Shown: positions 1 to 9,374 of the stretch, one piece after another
Layout of the letters: the number at the start of each line of letters is the position of its first letter
How positions within the stretch are numbered: the stretch's first letter is position 1
Assembly (NCBI GenBank): GCA_011390675.1
Contig: JAABRX010000017.1
Span: forward strand, 1-45,250
Length of the DNA stretch: 45,250 nucleotides
Source of the DNA: Trueperaceae bacterium
GTDB taxonomy: Bacteria > Deinococcota > Deinococci > Deinococcales > Trueperaceae
Direction: 5' to 3'
Translations under genes and position numbers: made by a program
Notes under the pieces: model-generated
The model's input: only the letters and a program-made list of their open reading frames with translations
Database searches by the model: none
Told to the model about the DNA's origin: nothing

Positions 1-456
1 GACGAAGCCGACGACGCCGGTCTGCGACATCGCACCCGCGATGTAGCCGACGAGGAACGAACCCTCGTGCTCCTTGAAGACGACCGAGCGGACGTTCGGG
101 CCTTCGCGCACGTCGTCGATGAGCACGAAGAAGGTGTCGGGGTACTCGGCCGACACGGCGGCGATGGCGTCGGCCTGGAGGAAGCCGGGCGAGACGATGA
201 GCTCGGCGCCTTCCGAGGCGATCTGACGCATGCCCTGGGCGGCGGTGTCCGGCGTGCCCTCGAACTCGAGCAGGTCGATCTCGAGGCCTTGCGACGCTTC
301 GAGGTCGGCGATGACGCGCTCCATCCCGCGGAACGTGCCCTCGTTGAACGAGCCGTCGAACTTGCCGCCCGCGTCGAAGGTGATGCCGAAGACGTAGTCC
401 TGGGCGATGCCGACGGAAATCAGAGCGGCGGCGACCAGCGTGGCGATTGTGCGCAT
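1..456 (-). CDS. BMP-family ABC transporter substrate-binding protein, N-terminal part (runs off the window)
   Basis: Only the first 152 codons are present; the gene continues beyond position 1. The protein starts with a signal peptide (MRTIATLVAAALISVGIAQ) and then the mature BMP fold: FGITFDAGGKFDGSFNEG is the classic opening of basic membrane protein/PnrA-type receptors, followed by SEGAELIVSPGF and a segment ending GYIAGAMSQTGVVGFV. The family binds nucleosides or related ligands in the periplasm for an ABC importer. No lipobox cysteine is visible, so the receptor looks soluble rather than a lipoprotein. The start is set by ATG at 456 with an AGGAGG ribosome-binding site a few bases upstream. 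Permease and ATPase genes would lie outside the window. The family is certain; the ligand is unknown. Confidence 0.88.
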   Translation of the reverse strand, partial: MRTIATLVAAALISVGIAQDYVFGITFDAGGKFDGSFNEGTFRGMERVIADLEASQGLEIDLLEFEGTPDTAAQGMRQIASEGAELIVSPGFLQADAIAAVSAEYPDTFFVLIDDVREGPNVRSVVFKEHEGSFLVGYIAGAMSQTGVVGFV

Positions 457-509
457 GGATCCTCCTGGGTTGGTGGGGGCCGACTTCGCCGACCCGCGAC
501 CTCGACGAC

Positions 510-515
510 AGGATA
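510..515 (-). promoter_or_regulatory. -10 box for the BMP-family receptor gene
   Basis: TATCCT on the minus strand fits TANNNT and lies 53 nt before the ATG at 456, which has a strong AGGAGG site. No convincing -35 is seen 17 nt further upstream. The gene therefore seems to have an ordinary leader, unlike many others here. Confidence 0.3.
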
Positions 516-592
516 CCAAGCGCGCGGCCGGGCCTGGTGGATGGATCGCCCGACTGAAGGGTTCGTGAAGGTGCGCGCGGTGGTGCGGTCGA

Positions 593-1114
593 TCAGAACA
601 GGATCTTCGACCAGTCCGCCTCGTCGAGCGGCCGGAAGACGTCGGCGTGCTCCATCAGGACGCCCGCCGACTGGTTCTTGAACATCGCGCACTCGACGTG
701 CTTGCCGAGCCGCTTGATCGCCTCGACCAACTCGACGTAGTCGCCGTCGCCGGACACGAGGAGGCAGCAGTCGTAGGCGTCCTTGTGGGCGAGCGAGAGG
801 GCCTCCACCGCGATCGCGACGTCGATCCCCTTCTCGACGAGCGCGCCGTCGGGGCGTCGGTGGAGCCGGCCGAGGCGAACGGTGACGTACGGGATCCGGC
901 GCAGCGACTCGAAGAAGCGCTGTTGACCGTCCCGGAGGTCCTCGTCGTAATCGTCGGTCAGAGGTGCGTTGAAGTAGTAGCAGCGCACCAGGTCGCGACC
1001 CGACGCGAGCTGCTTCATGAGCTCGGCGAGGTTGACGCGGGTGCTGCGCAAGTTCTCGCGCATGCCGTTGTAGAGGTTGCTTCCGTCGATGAAGATGGCG
1101 ACGCGTTCGCGCAC
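593..1114 (-). CDS. NYN-domain protein (LabA/DUF88-like, PIN-fold putative RNase)
   Basis: A protein of about 173 residues. It opens RERVAIFIDGSNLYNGMREN, the NYN-domain signature with the first catalytic-type Asp in FIDGSN, and continues with DVAIAVEALSLAHKDAYDCC, then LVSGDGDYVELVEAIKRLGK (Asp pair in SGDGDY) and a closing RLGKHVECAMFKN. These acidic residues form the metal site of the PIN-like fold; members are predicted or shown ribonucleases. The reading frame stays open to 1372, but the domain begins right at a GTG at 1114 preceded by GGAGCGAGG, so I place the start there. The longer N-terminus would be low-complexity and overlap luxS. The gene diverges from luxS. The RNA target is unknown. 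Confidence 0.82.
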   Translation of the reverse strand: MRERVAIFIDGSNLYNGMRENLRSTRVNLAELMKQLASGRDLVRCYYFNAPLTDDYDEDLRDGQQRFFESLRRIPYVTVRLGRLHRRPDGALVEKGIDVAIAVEALSLAHKDAYDCCLLVSGDGDYVELVEAIKRLGKHVECAMFKNQSAGVLMEHADVFRPLDEADWSKILF

Positions 1115-1317
1115 GGGGACCTCGCTCCAGATCGTTCCAGTGAGATAGCGCTTGGCGCTGCTGGCGAGGCCCCGTGGAGTCGGGACGTGCCCCCGGCCAA
1201 ACGGCGGCCAGCGGCCGCGGCGGCAGTCTACCGCGCGCGGCGCGCCCGGGCGAGGCGTTCGCACGTTCGGTCGGACGTCCGCCGACGTCGGCCGCGGGGC
1301 GGGCGCCGGCACCGCGG

Positions 1318-1323
1318 TAGGCT
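1318..1323 (+). promoter_or_regulatory. -10 box of a leaderless-type luxS promoter
   Basis: TAGGCT ends 5 nt before the luxS ATG at 1329. Transcription starting 6-7 nt past a -10 box would begin at the start codon itself. There is no Shine-Dalgarno sequence between box and ATG, and no obvious -35. Confidence 0.5.
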
Positions 1324-1328
1324 GCGCC

Positions 1329-1826
1329 ATGGCACCCCGTACCCGCGTCGACTCCTTCGAGCTCGACCACACCGCCGTCCGCGCCCCCTACGTCCGCCTC
1401 GCCGCGCGCTACTCGGGGCCGGCGGGCGACGTCGTCACCAAGTTCGACCTGCGCCTCGTGCAACCCAACGTGCAGGAGATCGCCACCGCCCCGCTCCACA
1501 CCATCGAGCATCTGCTCGCCGGCTACCTCCGCGACCACCTCGACGGTCCGGTCCTGGTCGACGCGTCGCCGATGGGCTGCCGGACCGGCTTCTACCTGAC
1601 CGTCCTCGGTGCCCCCTCGGAACCGAGCGTGCTCCTGGCCGCGGTGCGGGCGCTCGAGGCGGTGCGCGACCACGACGGCCCCATCCCGGGCTGCAGCCCC
1701 GAGCGCTGCGGCAACTGGCGCGACCACAGCCTCCACGGCGCCAAGGCGTGGGCGGCCGAGGTGCTCGCGCGCGGCTTCGTCGTCCAACCGACCGTCGCGT
1801 TGCCCGACCTCGATCCGAACGCCTGA
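1329..1826 (+). CDS. luxS: S-ribosylhomocysteine lyase LuxS
   Basis: LuxS cleaves S-ribosylhomocysteine to homocysteine and DPD, the precursor of autoinducer-2, in the activated methyl cycle. The 165-residue protein has the normal family length. The metal site is visible: HTIEH (residues 57-61) supplies two His and the catalytic Glu, and a Cys in CGNWRDHS (127) supplies the third ligand. The catalytic Cys84 lies in SPMGCRTGFY. The open frame extends upstream, but the homologous N-terminus starts at the ATG at 1329, just after a TAGGCT -10 box with no ribosome-binding site, so the message is probably leaderless. It is monocistronic and diverges from the NYN gene. Confidence 0.96.
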   Translation: MAPRTRVDSFELDHTAVRAPYVRLAARYSGPAGDVVTKFDLRLVQPNVQEIATAPLHTIEHLLAGYLRDHLDGPVLVDASPMGCRTGFYLTVLGAPSEPSVLLAAVRALEAVRDHDGPIPGCSPERCGNWRDHSLHGAKAWAAEVLARGFVVQPTVALPDLDPNA

Positions 1827-1929
1827 CCGCGCCCGGGGTGCCAAGGACCTGGGCGCCGCGGACGGTGGGCGTCGACGGCGTGTGACGTCGAAGATGCGTT
1901 CTCACCGAGAGGCATGCCACGCTTGACGC

Positions 1930-2607
1930 ATGGAACGCCGCCCCCTGATCCTCATCGTCGAGGACGAAAAAGAGATCGCCAAGTTCGTCGACCTCGAACT
2001 GCAAGCCGAGAACTACGAGACGGTCGTCGCGTTCGACGGCGTCACCGGTCTGTCGAAGTTCCGCGAGCTCGCCCCCGACCTCGTCGTCCTCGACCTCATG
2101 TTGCCCGTCTTGGACGGCCTCGAGGTCGCGCGCCGCATCCGCAAGACCAGCAACACGCCGATCATCCTCCTCACCGCCAAGGACTCGGTGGACGACAAGG
2201 TCACCGGCCTCGACGCGGGCGCCGACGACTACCTGGTCAAGCCGTTCTCGATCGAAGAGCTCCTCGCGCGCGTCCGCGCGCACCTGCGGCGGGTCAACCC
2301 GGCGGTGACGGGCGAGGTCCGGGTCGCCGACCTGGTGATGAACCTCGATGGTCGCGAGGCCTTCCGGGACGGTCGGCGCATCGAGCTCTCGGCCAAGGAG
2401 TTCGAGCTCCTCGAGCTCTTCGCCCGCAACCCGGGCAAGGTCTTCAACCGCTTCGAGATCGAGGAGAAGGTGTGGCCCGAGTACACCGGCGGGAGCAACG
2501 TCGTCGACGTGTACGTCGGGTACCTGCGGCGCAAGCTCGAAGGCGAGGGCGAACGCCGCCTGATCCACACCGTCCGCGGCATCGGGTACGTGCTGCGCGA
2601 GGAGTGA
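1930..2607 (+). CDS. OmpR/PhoB-family response regulator
   Basis: A 225-residue two-domain regulator. The receiver domain (about 1-120) has the acidic pair in VEDE, phospho-acceptor Asp55 in VVLDLMLPV, the conserved Thr in LLTAKD and Lys104 in YLVKPFS. The C-terminal winged-helix domain (about 128-225) carries the OmpR-type ending [14 protein letters not shown]...[14 protein letters not shown]. It lies 22 nt before the histidine kinase and is certainly its partner. The window gives no clue to its regulon. The start has no close Shine-Dalgarno: GAGAGG lies 17 nt upstream. Confidence 0.95.
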   Translation: MERRPLILIVEDEKEIAKFVDLELQAENYETVVAFDGVTGLSKFRELAPDLVVLDLMLPVLDGLEVARRIRKTSNTPIILLTAKDSVDDKVTGLDAGADDYLVKPFSIEELLARVRAHLRRVNPAVTGEVRVADLVMNLDGREAFRDGRRIELSAKEFELLELFARNPGKVFNRFEIEEKVWPEYTGGSNVVDVYVGYLRRKLEGEGERRLIHTVRGIGYVLREE

Positions 2608-2629
2608 GCGGCGCGCTGCGCCGGTCGGC

Positions 2630-4090
2630 ATGACGCTTCGCCTGCGTCTGGCCCTGTTCACGAGCGCGTTCATCGCCGTCATCCTGTCGGCGGTGGCGGT
2701 CTCCGTGTACGTCCTCACCGAACGGTCGCTGTTCTCGGCGGTGGAGGAACGGGCGACGCAGGCGCTCGCGGACCTGACCGGCGGCGCCGTCGCGACCGGG
2801 TTGCAGCGCCTCCCGGGCGACGCTCATTATCAAATCCTGCTGGTGGCGCCCGCCCCTGGGCGGCCCGCGGACGTCGAAGCGGTGCGCAACGGCGTCGACT
2901 TCACCCAAGCGAGCACCGCCGTGCGATCCAACCCCAGCGAGGAACGGATCCTCGGCACGCTCGGCGACCGCACGGTCCAGGAGCTCGTCGACACCGGGCG
3001 CCTGGCCGGATACGCGACCTTGTCGAACGGCACCCGGCTGCGGGTGTTGGGCGGCCTCGGTACCATCGAGTTCTCGAACCAACAGGTGGTCACCGCCGCC
3101 ATCCTGATCGGGTTGCCGATCGGTTCGGTCCAGGCGACGCTGGATCAGCTCGCCACCGATCTCGGTCTGATCGTCCTCGTCGCCTTCCTGACCTTCGCCC
3201 TCGGCGTCTGGCTGTTGTCGCGGCGCGTGCTCGCGCCGGTCCAGCGCGTGACCCAGGCCGCGGCACGGGTCTCGGGCACCGACCTCGCCCGGCGCGTGCC
3301 GGTGCCGCGCAGCGACGACGAGATGCGCGCGCTGGCGCTGTCGATCAACCACATGCTCGATCGCCTCCAGGAGTCCTTCGAGACCCAGCGTCGCTTCACC
3401 GCCGACGCGAGCCACGAGCTGCGCACCCCGGTCACGGCGATCGTCGGCCACGCGCGCTACCTGCTGCGGCGCACGCGCCCCACGCCCGAGCAGGTCGATT
3501 CCCTGACCGTGATCCAGCGCGAGGCGGAGCGGATGGGCAAGCTCGTCAACGACCTGCTCGAGCTCGCCCGCGCCGATGCCGGCTTCCAGGTGAACCGTGA
3601 GCCGATGAACCTGGTCGAGGTGCTCGAGGCGGTCCGCGACGGGCTCGCGCCGGTCGCGGGCGCCACCGAGCTGGTCGTCGATTGCGCGGTGCCGCTCCTC
3701 GAGGTCGAGGGCGACCCCGGGCGGCTCAAGCAGGTGGCCCTCAACCTGGTGCAGAACGCGATGGATGCCGGCGCCAAGCGGGTGACGCTGCATCTGGAGC
3801 GCGACGGCGCGAACGCGGTCCTCGAGGTCCTCGACGACGGCCCCGGGATCCCCAGCGAAGCGCTCCCGCACCTGTTCGAGCGCTTCTACCGCGTCGACGG
3901 CGCCCGGTCCACGCGTGGCAACGGCTCGGGCCTCGGCCTGGCGATCGTCCGCTGGATCGTGCAGATGCACGACGGGACGGTCGACGTGCGCTCGCGGGTG
4001 GGGGAGGGGACGGTCTTCACCGTGACGCTCCCGGCCGTGGACGCCAAGGCGTCCGAGGCGCACGCGCGGCTGACGGACGCGAGCGGCTGA
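2630..4090 (+). CDS. Sensor histidine kinase, HAMP-containing, partner of the upstream regulator
   Basis: A 486-residue membrane kinase. TM1 spans about residues 8-29, followed by a periplasmic sensor of about 145 residues with no recognisable domain, then TM2 (about 178-196) and a HAMP segment (about 197-250). The HisKA H-box FTADASHELRTPVTAI puts the phospho-His at 262. The ATPase domain has the N box (LVQNAMDA, Asn376), the G1 box DDGPGIP (402-408) and the G2 box GSGLGLAIV (432-440). All catalytic motifs are intact. It signals to the adjacent OmpR-type regulator. The sensor resembles those of general envelope-stress kinases only loosely, so the stimulus is unknown. Confidence 0.94.
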   Translation: MTLRLRLALFTSAFIAVILSAVAVSVYVLTERSLFSAVEERATQALADLTGGAVATGLQRLPGDAHYQILLVAPAPGRPADVEAVRNGVDFTQASTAVRSNPSEERILGTLGDRTVQELVDTGRLAGYATLSNGTRLRVLGGLGTIEFSNQQVVTAAILIGLPIGSVQATLDQLATDLGLIVLVAFLTFALGVWLLSRRVLAPVQRVTQAAARVSGTDLARRVPVPRSDDEMRALALSINHMLDRLQESFETQRRFTADASHELRTPVTAIVGHARYLLRRTRPTPEQVDSLTVIQREAERMGKLVNDLLELARADAGFQVNREPMNLVEVLEAVRDGLAPVAGATELVVDCAVPLLEVEGDPGRLKQVALNLVQNAMDAGAKRVTLHLERDGANAVLEVLDDGPGIPSEALPHLFERFYRVDGARSTRGNGSGLGLAIVRWIVQMHDGTVDVRSRVGEGTVFTVTLPAVDAKASEAHARLTDASG

Positions 4091-4135
4091 CCACCGACCG
4101 GTGCGGCGGCAGCGGCACCACGAACACCCTCTCGG

Positions 4136-5179
<1,044 letters not shown>

Positions 5180-5186
5180 CGGCCGA

Positions 5187-5192
5187 ACGATA
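5187..5192 (-). promoter_or_regulatory. -10 box of a leaderless-type purM promoter
   Basis: TATCGT on the minus strand ends 7 nt before the purM ATG. It lies 20 bp from the priA -10 box on the other strand, so each gene's -35 zone falls on the other gene's -10. Confidence 0.5.
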
Positions 5193-5212
5193 CCAGGCGC
5201 GACCGCGCTCGT

Positions 5213-5218
5213 TAGACT
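5213..5218 (+). promoter_or_regulatory. -10 box of a leaderless-type priA promoter
   Basis: TAGACT ends 5 nt before the GTG start of priA at 5224. There is no ribosome-binding site. The spacing equals that at luxS. Confidence 0.5.
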
Positions 5219-5223
5219 GCCCC

Positions 5224-7524
5224 GTGCCGACCGCCGTTCACGTCTGGTTGCCGCTTCCGGTGCCCGGGTTCGACTTCCTCGCTCCGCACGACGGACCGGA
5301 GGAGGGGGCGTCGTCCGCCCCCGTCGGGGCGCGGATCGCGGTGCCCTGGCAGGGCGGCGTCCGGGTCGGCATCGCCGCAGAGGTGCGCGAGGTCGGTGCG
5401 GCCGCGGCCCTCGACCTGCGCCCGGCCGTGGCGTGGGTGGACGCGCAGCCCTACCTGACCGAGCCGGTCCGCACCCTCCTGGCCGCCCAGGCCGAGCGAT
5501 GCGCGGTGCCGATCGGCGTGGCGCTTGCGGGGGCTGGCGTCGTGGGCCTCAAGGACGCGTTCGACCACCGCGTCCGGCGCGATGCGCACGCCGCGGCCGA
5601 GCTCTTCGACGGCGACGGCGAGGTGCCGAGCGCCGACGCCTGGTGGCCGGCCGACCGGTTCCCGGCGGATGCCCTCGCCGCCTGGCGCGCGCACGCGATG
5701 GTGCACGAGCGCGTCTCGGTCGCGACCGCGACCGAACGGCGACTGATCGCCGTGCGGGCCGCGGACGACGCCCTCGAGGGAGCGGCGCGCGCGGGCCAAC
5801 GGCAGGCGCTCGCCTGGTTGCACGCCGCCGGCGGCGCCGCGAGCGCCGCGGCCCTCGCGCGCGACGCCGACGTCGCCGAAGGGGCGGCGCGCGCGCTCGT
5901 CGCCAAGGGGTACGCGGCGTACGTCGATGCGCCCGCGCCGCCACCGTCGCCGCCGTGGGCGGTCGATGGGCCGAGCCCGCTGGCGGGTGGTCGATCGACC
6001 GGGGCCGAACCCCCGGTGGCGGCCACGTGGCTCGTGACCGGGGGATCGGGGCGCGATCGCTTCCTCGCGGCGCGCCGCGCGGCGGCGGCCACCGTCGCCG
6101 CCGCTGGCCAGGTGCTCTGGCTGGTGCCCGAGCAAGCCGCGGCCGATGCGGTCGCCGCGGCCCTGGCGGCGGACCTACCGACGCTTCGTTGGCCCGCGGG
6201 TGGCGACGAGGCGGTGCGGGGGGCGCTCCTCGAGGAGGTCGCTCGGGGGACGCCCGCGGTGGTCGTGGGCACCTACCCGACGCTGACGCTGCCGTTCGTC
6301 GGGCTCGGCGACGTGGTCGTGTGGGACGCCGCGAGCGCCAGCTACAAGGGTCTGTCGGGCGCGCGGAGCGTCGCGCGCGTCGACGCGCGCGCGCTGGCGG
6401 CGGCTGCGGATGCGCGCTGCATCTTCGTGGATCCGCTCGCGACCGCGGAGCTGCGGGCGGAGGTCGGCGAGGGGCCGCACCTCGAGCTGCCTCGGGCGCG
6501 GCCGCGCGCCGCCGTGGTCGACCTTCGGCGTGAGCCCGGATGGCCCCTGACCGCGCCCCTCGTCCGGCTGCTGCGCCAGGTCGCCGAGCGCGGACGGCAG
6601 GCCGTGGTGCTCGCGCCGCGGCGCGGGTTCGCCGCCGCGCTCGGCTGCCGTGCCTGCGGCGAAGTCGAGATGTGCCCGAACTGCGACCTTCCGCTGCGCT
6701 GGCACGCGCGCATCGGGCGGCTGCGCTGCCACCGCTGTGGCGTCGAGCGCGGCGCGCCGGTCGCGTGCAGCGCGTGCGGCAGCAGCGACCTCGCCCCCCG
6801 CCCCGGGGCCGGCACCGAGTGGGTGGCCGAGGCGGTGGGCCGCGCCGTTCCCGACCTGGTGGTCGTGCAGTGGGATCGCGATCGCCGCGACGACCCGACG
6901 CCGCTCCTCGAGGGTGCCGCAGGCGCGATCGTCGGCACGACCGGCGTGCTGCGGGCGCCGCCGCTCCCGAACCTCGCGCTCGTGGCGCTCACGTCCGGCG
7001 ACGCGCTCCTCGACCACGAGGACGTGCGGGCGACCGAGTCCGCGCTCCGCACGCTCCTGGCGCTTCCCGACCTCGGCGGCGGCGATCGCCGGCCGCTGCT
7101 GGTGGCGCAGGTCCATCGTCCAGACCACGAGGTCTGGCGTGCGTGGCTGGCGGAGGACCTCGACGGCGCCATCGAGGACGTGCTCGTGGGCGTCGCGCGT
7201 CGCCGCGAGGCGTTCGGGTACCCGCCCTTCCGGCGCTGGGCCCGGGTGCAGGTCACGCACCGCGAGCGCGGTCGCGCCGCAGCGGCGGCCCACGCGGTCG
7301 TCGAGCGGCTGCAGGCCGCAGGCGTTCCCGCCGAGGACCTGCTCGGTCCGGCCCCGGCGGCGGTCGCGCGAGTCCGCGGTCGATACGGCTTCCATGCGTT
7401 CGTCCGTGCCGTCGACGACGCGACGCTGGCCACGCGGGTTGCCTGGGTCGACGCGCGACCGCTGCCGGGCGCGACCGTGCGCGTGGACGTCGATCCGTAC
7501 GACGTCGACGTCTGGCTGGAGTAG
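5224..7524 (+). CDS. priA: Primosomal protein PriA, ATPase-dead (pseudohelicase) form
   Basis: PriA recognises stalled forks and reloads the replicative helicase. The 766-residue protein has an N-terminal DNA-binding region, a central helicase-like region and the diagnostic eight-cysteine zinc module (C475, C478, C484, C487, C502, C505, C515, C518), followed by the PriA C-terminal region. The ATPase motifs are lost: where active PriA has a GVTGSGKTE Walker A, this one reads VTGGSGRDR (271-279) with no GKT, and the DEEH Walker B is replaced by VVVWDAA (364-370). A pseudohelicase PriA is reported from Deinococcus radiodurans, so this looks like an inherited lineage trait. The structural and zinc parts are preserved, suggesting it still acts as a fork-binding scaffold. 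The start is a leaderless-type GTG. Confidence 0.9.
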   Translation: MPTAVHVWLPLPVPGFDFLAPHDGPEEGASSAPVGARIAVPWQGGVRVGIAAEVREVGAAAALDLRPAVAWVDAQPYLTEPVRTLLAAQAERCAVPIGVALAGAGVVGLKDAFDHRVRRDAHAAAELFDGDGEVPSADAWWPADRFPADALAAWRAHAMVHERVSVATATERRLIAVRAADDALEGAARAGQRQALAWLHAAGGAASAAALARDADVAEGAARALVAKGYAAYVDAPAPPPSPPWAVDGPSPLAGGRSTGAEPPVAATWLVTGGSGRDRFLAARRAAAATVAAAGQVLWLVPEQAAADAVAAALAADLPTLRWPAGGDEAVRGALLEEVARGTPAVVVGTYPTLTLPFVGLGDVVVWDAASASYKGLSGARSVARVDARALAAAADARCIFVDPLATAELRAEVGEGPHLELPRARPRAAVVDLRREPGWPLTAPLVRLLRQVAERGRQAVVLAPRRGFAAALGCRACGEVEMCPNCDLPLRWHARIGRLRCHRCGVERGAPVACSACGSSDLAPRPGAGTEWVAEAVGRAVPDLVVVQWDRDRRDDPTPLLEGAAGAIVGTTGVLRAPPLPNLALVALTSGDALLDHEDVRATESALRTLLALPDLGGGDRRPLLVAQVHRPDHEVWRAWLAEDLDGAIEDVLVGVARRREAFGYPPFRRWARVQVTHRERGRAAAAAHAVVERLQAAGVPAEDLLGPAPAAVARVRGRYGFHAFVRAVDDATLATRVAWVDARPLPGATVRVDVDPYDVDVWLE

Positions 7525-7561
7525 GTGTCGGGCGCGCGTCCGCCTGCACGGCGCCGCCCCG

Positions 7562-7567
7562 TATCAT
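7562..7567 (+). promoter_or_regulatory. Possible -10 box for smpB
   Basis: TATCAT lies in the 51-nt gap after priA and ends 8 nt before the smpB ATG at 7576. There is no Shine-Dalgarno in between. The spacing is slightly longer than at the best leaderless-type starts. Confidence 0.38.
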
Positions 7568-7575
7568 GGCCGACG

Positions 7576-8019
7576 ATGCTCCAGAACCGTCGCGCCCGCC
7601 ACGATTACGAGATCCTCGAGACCTTCGAGGCCGGGCTGGTGCTGCGCGGCAGCGAGGTCAAGTCGTTGCGCGGCTCCGGCGGGTCGATCGCCGAGGCGTA
7701 CGCCAAGATCGAAGGGGGTGAGGTCTGGCTCGAGGGCGCCACGATCCCCTCCTACCCACAGGCGTCCTACAACGACCACGAGCCGCTCCGCCGCCGCAAG
7801 CTGCTGCTGCATGGGCGCGAGATCGCCGAGCTGCGGCGTGGGCTCGAGCGCAAGGGGTTGACCGTCGTGCCGCTCGAGCTCTACTTCGATGCGCGCGGCC
7901 GCGCCAAGCTCAAGATCGCCCTCGCGCGCGGCCGCAAGCGCCACGACAAGCGCGCGGCGGCCTCGGAGCGCGACGCGAAGCGCGAGATGGACCGCGCGCT
8001 CAAGGGGGCCGATCGATGA
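7576..8019 (+). CDS. smpB: SsrA-binding protein SmpB
   Basis: SmpB binds tmRNA and brings it to stalled ribosomes for trans-translation. The 147-residue protein matches the family: NRRARHDYEILETFEAGLVL at the N-terminus, then GSEVKSLRGS, the turn PSYPQASYNDHEPLRRRKLL, and a basic tail (ALARGRKRHDKR) that folds in the ribosomal decoding centre. The frame is open back to 7525, but the homologous start is the ATG at 7576. Its stop overlaps the amidase start by 4 nt (ATGA), so smpB, the amidase and the GerMN gene form one transcription unit. The tmRNA gene is not in the window. Confidence 0.95.
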   Translation: MLQNRRARHDYEILETFEAGLVLRGSEVKSLRGSGGSIAEAYAKIEGGEVWLEGATIPSYPQASYNDHEPLRRRKLLLHGREIAELRRGLERKGLTVVPLELYFDARGRAKLKIALARGRKRHDKRAAASERDAKREMDRALKGADR

Positions 8020-9374
8020 CGTGGGCGCGCGCGCTCGCGGTCGTCTTGGCCTTGATCGGGGGTTCGGGCGTCGCGCAGACGCTGCTCGCCGTGAACGGCG
8101 TCGCCGTTCCGGGCGCGACGACCGCGCTCGTGGCCGGGGTGACCTACGCTCCGGCGGTGGACCTCGCCGCGGCGCTCGGTGCGGACGTGGTCACCGACGC
8201 GCTCGCCGGGCGCGCGACGTTCGTCCTGGGCGCCGCGGTCGTGCAGACGAGGCTCGTGGGCGACCCGGCGGCGGCCCTGGCGGCCGATCCGGCGCTCACC
8301 CGCGACGGCGCCGCACGAGCCGGACCCGCCGGCGTGCACGACGGCATCGAGGCGTTCGTGCCGGTCAAGGGCGTCGTGGAGGCGTTCGGGGGTCGGGTGG
8401 CGTTCGTCGCGGAATCGAACACCGTGGTCGCGGTCGTGCCGCGCCCCGCCCTGCAGGTCCGGCTCGAGGGGCGGGGCACCGCCCAGCGGCTCGTCTTCCG
8501 CACGACCGGACCCACGCGCGTCGTGCACGTCCTGCACGAAGCGACGGACGTCCTCGAGGTGCGCTTCGAGCGGACCGACGGCACCGCGGCAGCCTTCGAC
8601 GGCGATGCGTTCGTCCGCGCGACCGTGGAGCCGGTTCGTGGGGGCGTCGAGGCGCGCGTGCAGCTGGCACCGGATCGCACGGCGCGGGTGTTGACGCTGC
8701 CCGACGGGGCGGGCACCGTGGTGGTCGTGGCCTTCGGAGCGGCGGCGAGCCCGGCGACCATCGTCGCGGCGCAGGGCGCTCGGCTCGTGCTCGATGCAGG
8801 GCACGGCGGCAGCGACGGCGGCCTCGCGTTCGACGTGGACCGCGAGGCCGACTTGACGCGTGCCTTCGTCGACGCGGTCGCGGAGGCGCTCGTCGGCTCG
8901 GGGATCGAGGTCGTGCGCACCCGCCCGTCGGCGGTCCCGGTGGCGCTGGACGACCGCGCCGCGGCCGGCGCCGGTGCCGACGCCTTCGTGTCGATCCACG
9001 CGGCGCCGCTGCCGCTCGGGCAGGCGCGTGCGTACGTGCTCGACGACGCCGGTGCGGCGTCCACCCTCGAGATGGCGGTGCGGCGCAACGCCGAGGTCGC
9101 GCTGCAGAGCCCTCAGACCGACGCGCTCCGGCGCGCGCTGTTGGTCCGCCTCGTGACCGACCTCGATGCCGGTCGGCGCATCGCCGAGTCGGTGCGGCGC
9201 GGCCTCGGCGCCGTCGGGATCGTGGTCGGCGCTCCGGAGGGCGCGCCGCTGGCGGTCCTGGCCGGGGCCGGGGGTCGCGGCGTGCTCCTCGAGCTCTCGC
9301 CCGAGGACCTGAGCGATCCCTCCCTGCCCCTGACGGTCGCCGCCGCCCTCGCGGAGGCGTTGGCGGCGCCGTGA
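8016..9374 (+). CDS. Secreted N-acetylmuramoyl-L-alanine amidase (Amidase_3)
   Basis: A 452-residue exported hydrolase that should cut the amide bond between MurNAc and the stem peptide. A signal peptide (about 1-20, ending GSGVAQ) precedes two copper-amine-oxidase-like/AMIN-type beta segments (about 22-245) that probably bind the envelope. The catalytic domain runs from 255 to the end: LVLDAGHGGSDGG gives zinc ligand His263, READLTRA gives Glu278, FVSIHAAP gives His328, and GVLLELSPED gives the catalytic Glu426. The family's SIHAN motif reads SIHAA here, a small departure. The gene overlaps smpB upstream and the GerMN gene downstream by 4 nt each. Cell separation or peptidoglycan turnover is the likely role. 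Confidence 0.88.
   Translation: MTWARALAVVLALIGGSGVAQTLLAVNGVAVPGATTALVAGVTYAPAVDLAAALGADVVTDALAGRATFVLGAAVVQTRLVGDPAAALAADPALTRDGAARAGPAGVHDGIEAFVPVKGVVEAFGGRVAFVAESNTVVAVVPRPALQVRLEGRGTAQRLVFRTTGPTRVVHVLHEATDVLEVRFERTDGTAAAFDGDAFVRATVEPVRGGVEARVQLAPDRTARVLTLPDGAGTVVVVAFGAAASPATIVAAQGARLVLDAGHGGSDGGLAFDVDREADLTRAFVDAVAEALVGSGIEVVRTRPSAVPVALDDRAAAGAGADAFVSIHAAPLPLGQARAYVLDDAGAASTLEMAVRRNAEVALQSPQTDALRRALLVRLVTDLDAGRRIAESVRRGLGAVGIVVGAPEGAPLAVLAGAGGRGVLLELSPEDLSDPSLPLTVAAALAEALAAP

Noticed and set aside
1152-1328. Extended N-terminus for LuxS
   Set aside because: The upstream part is low-complexity, and the family length and the -10 box both fit the ATG at 1329.
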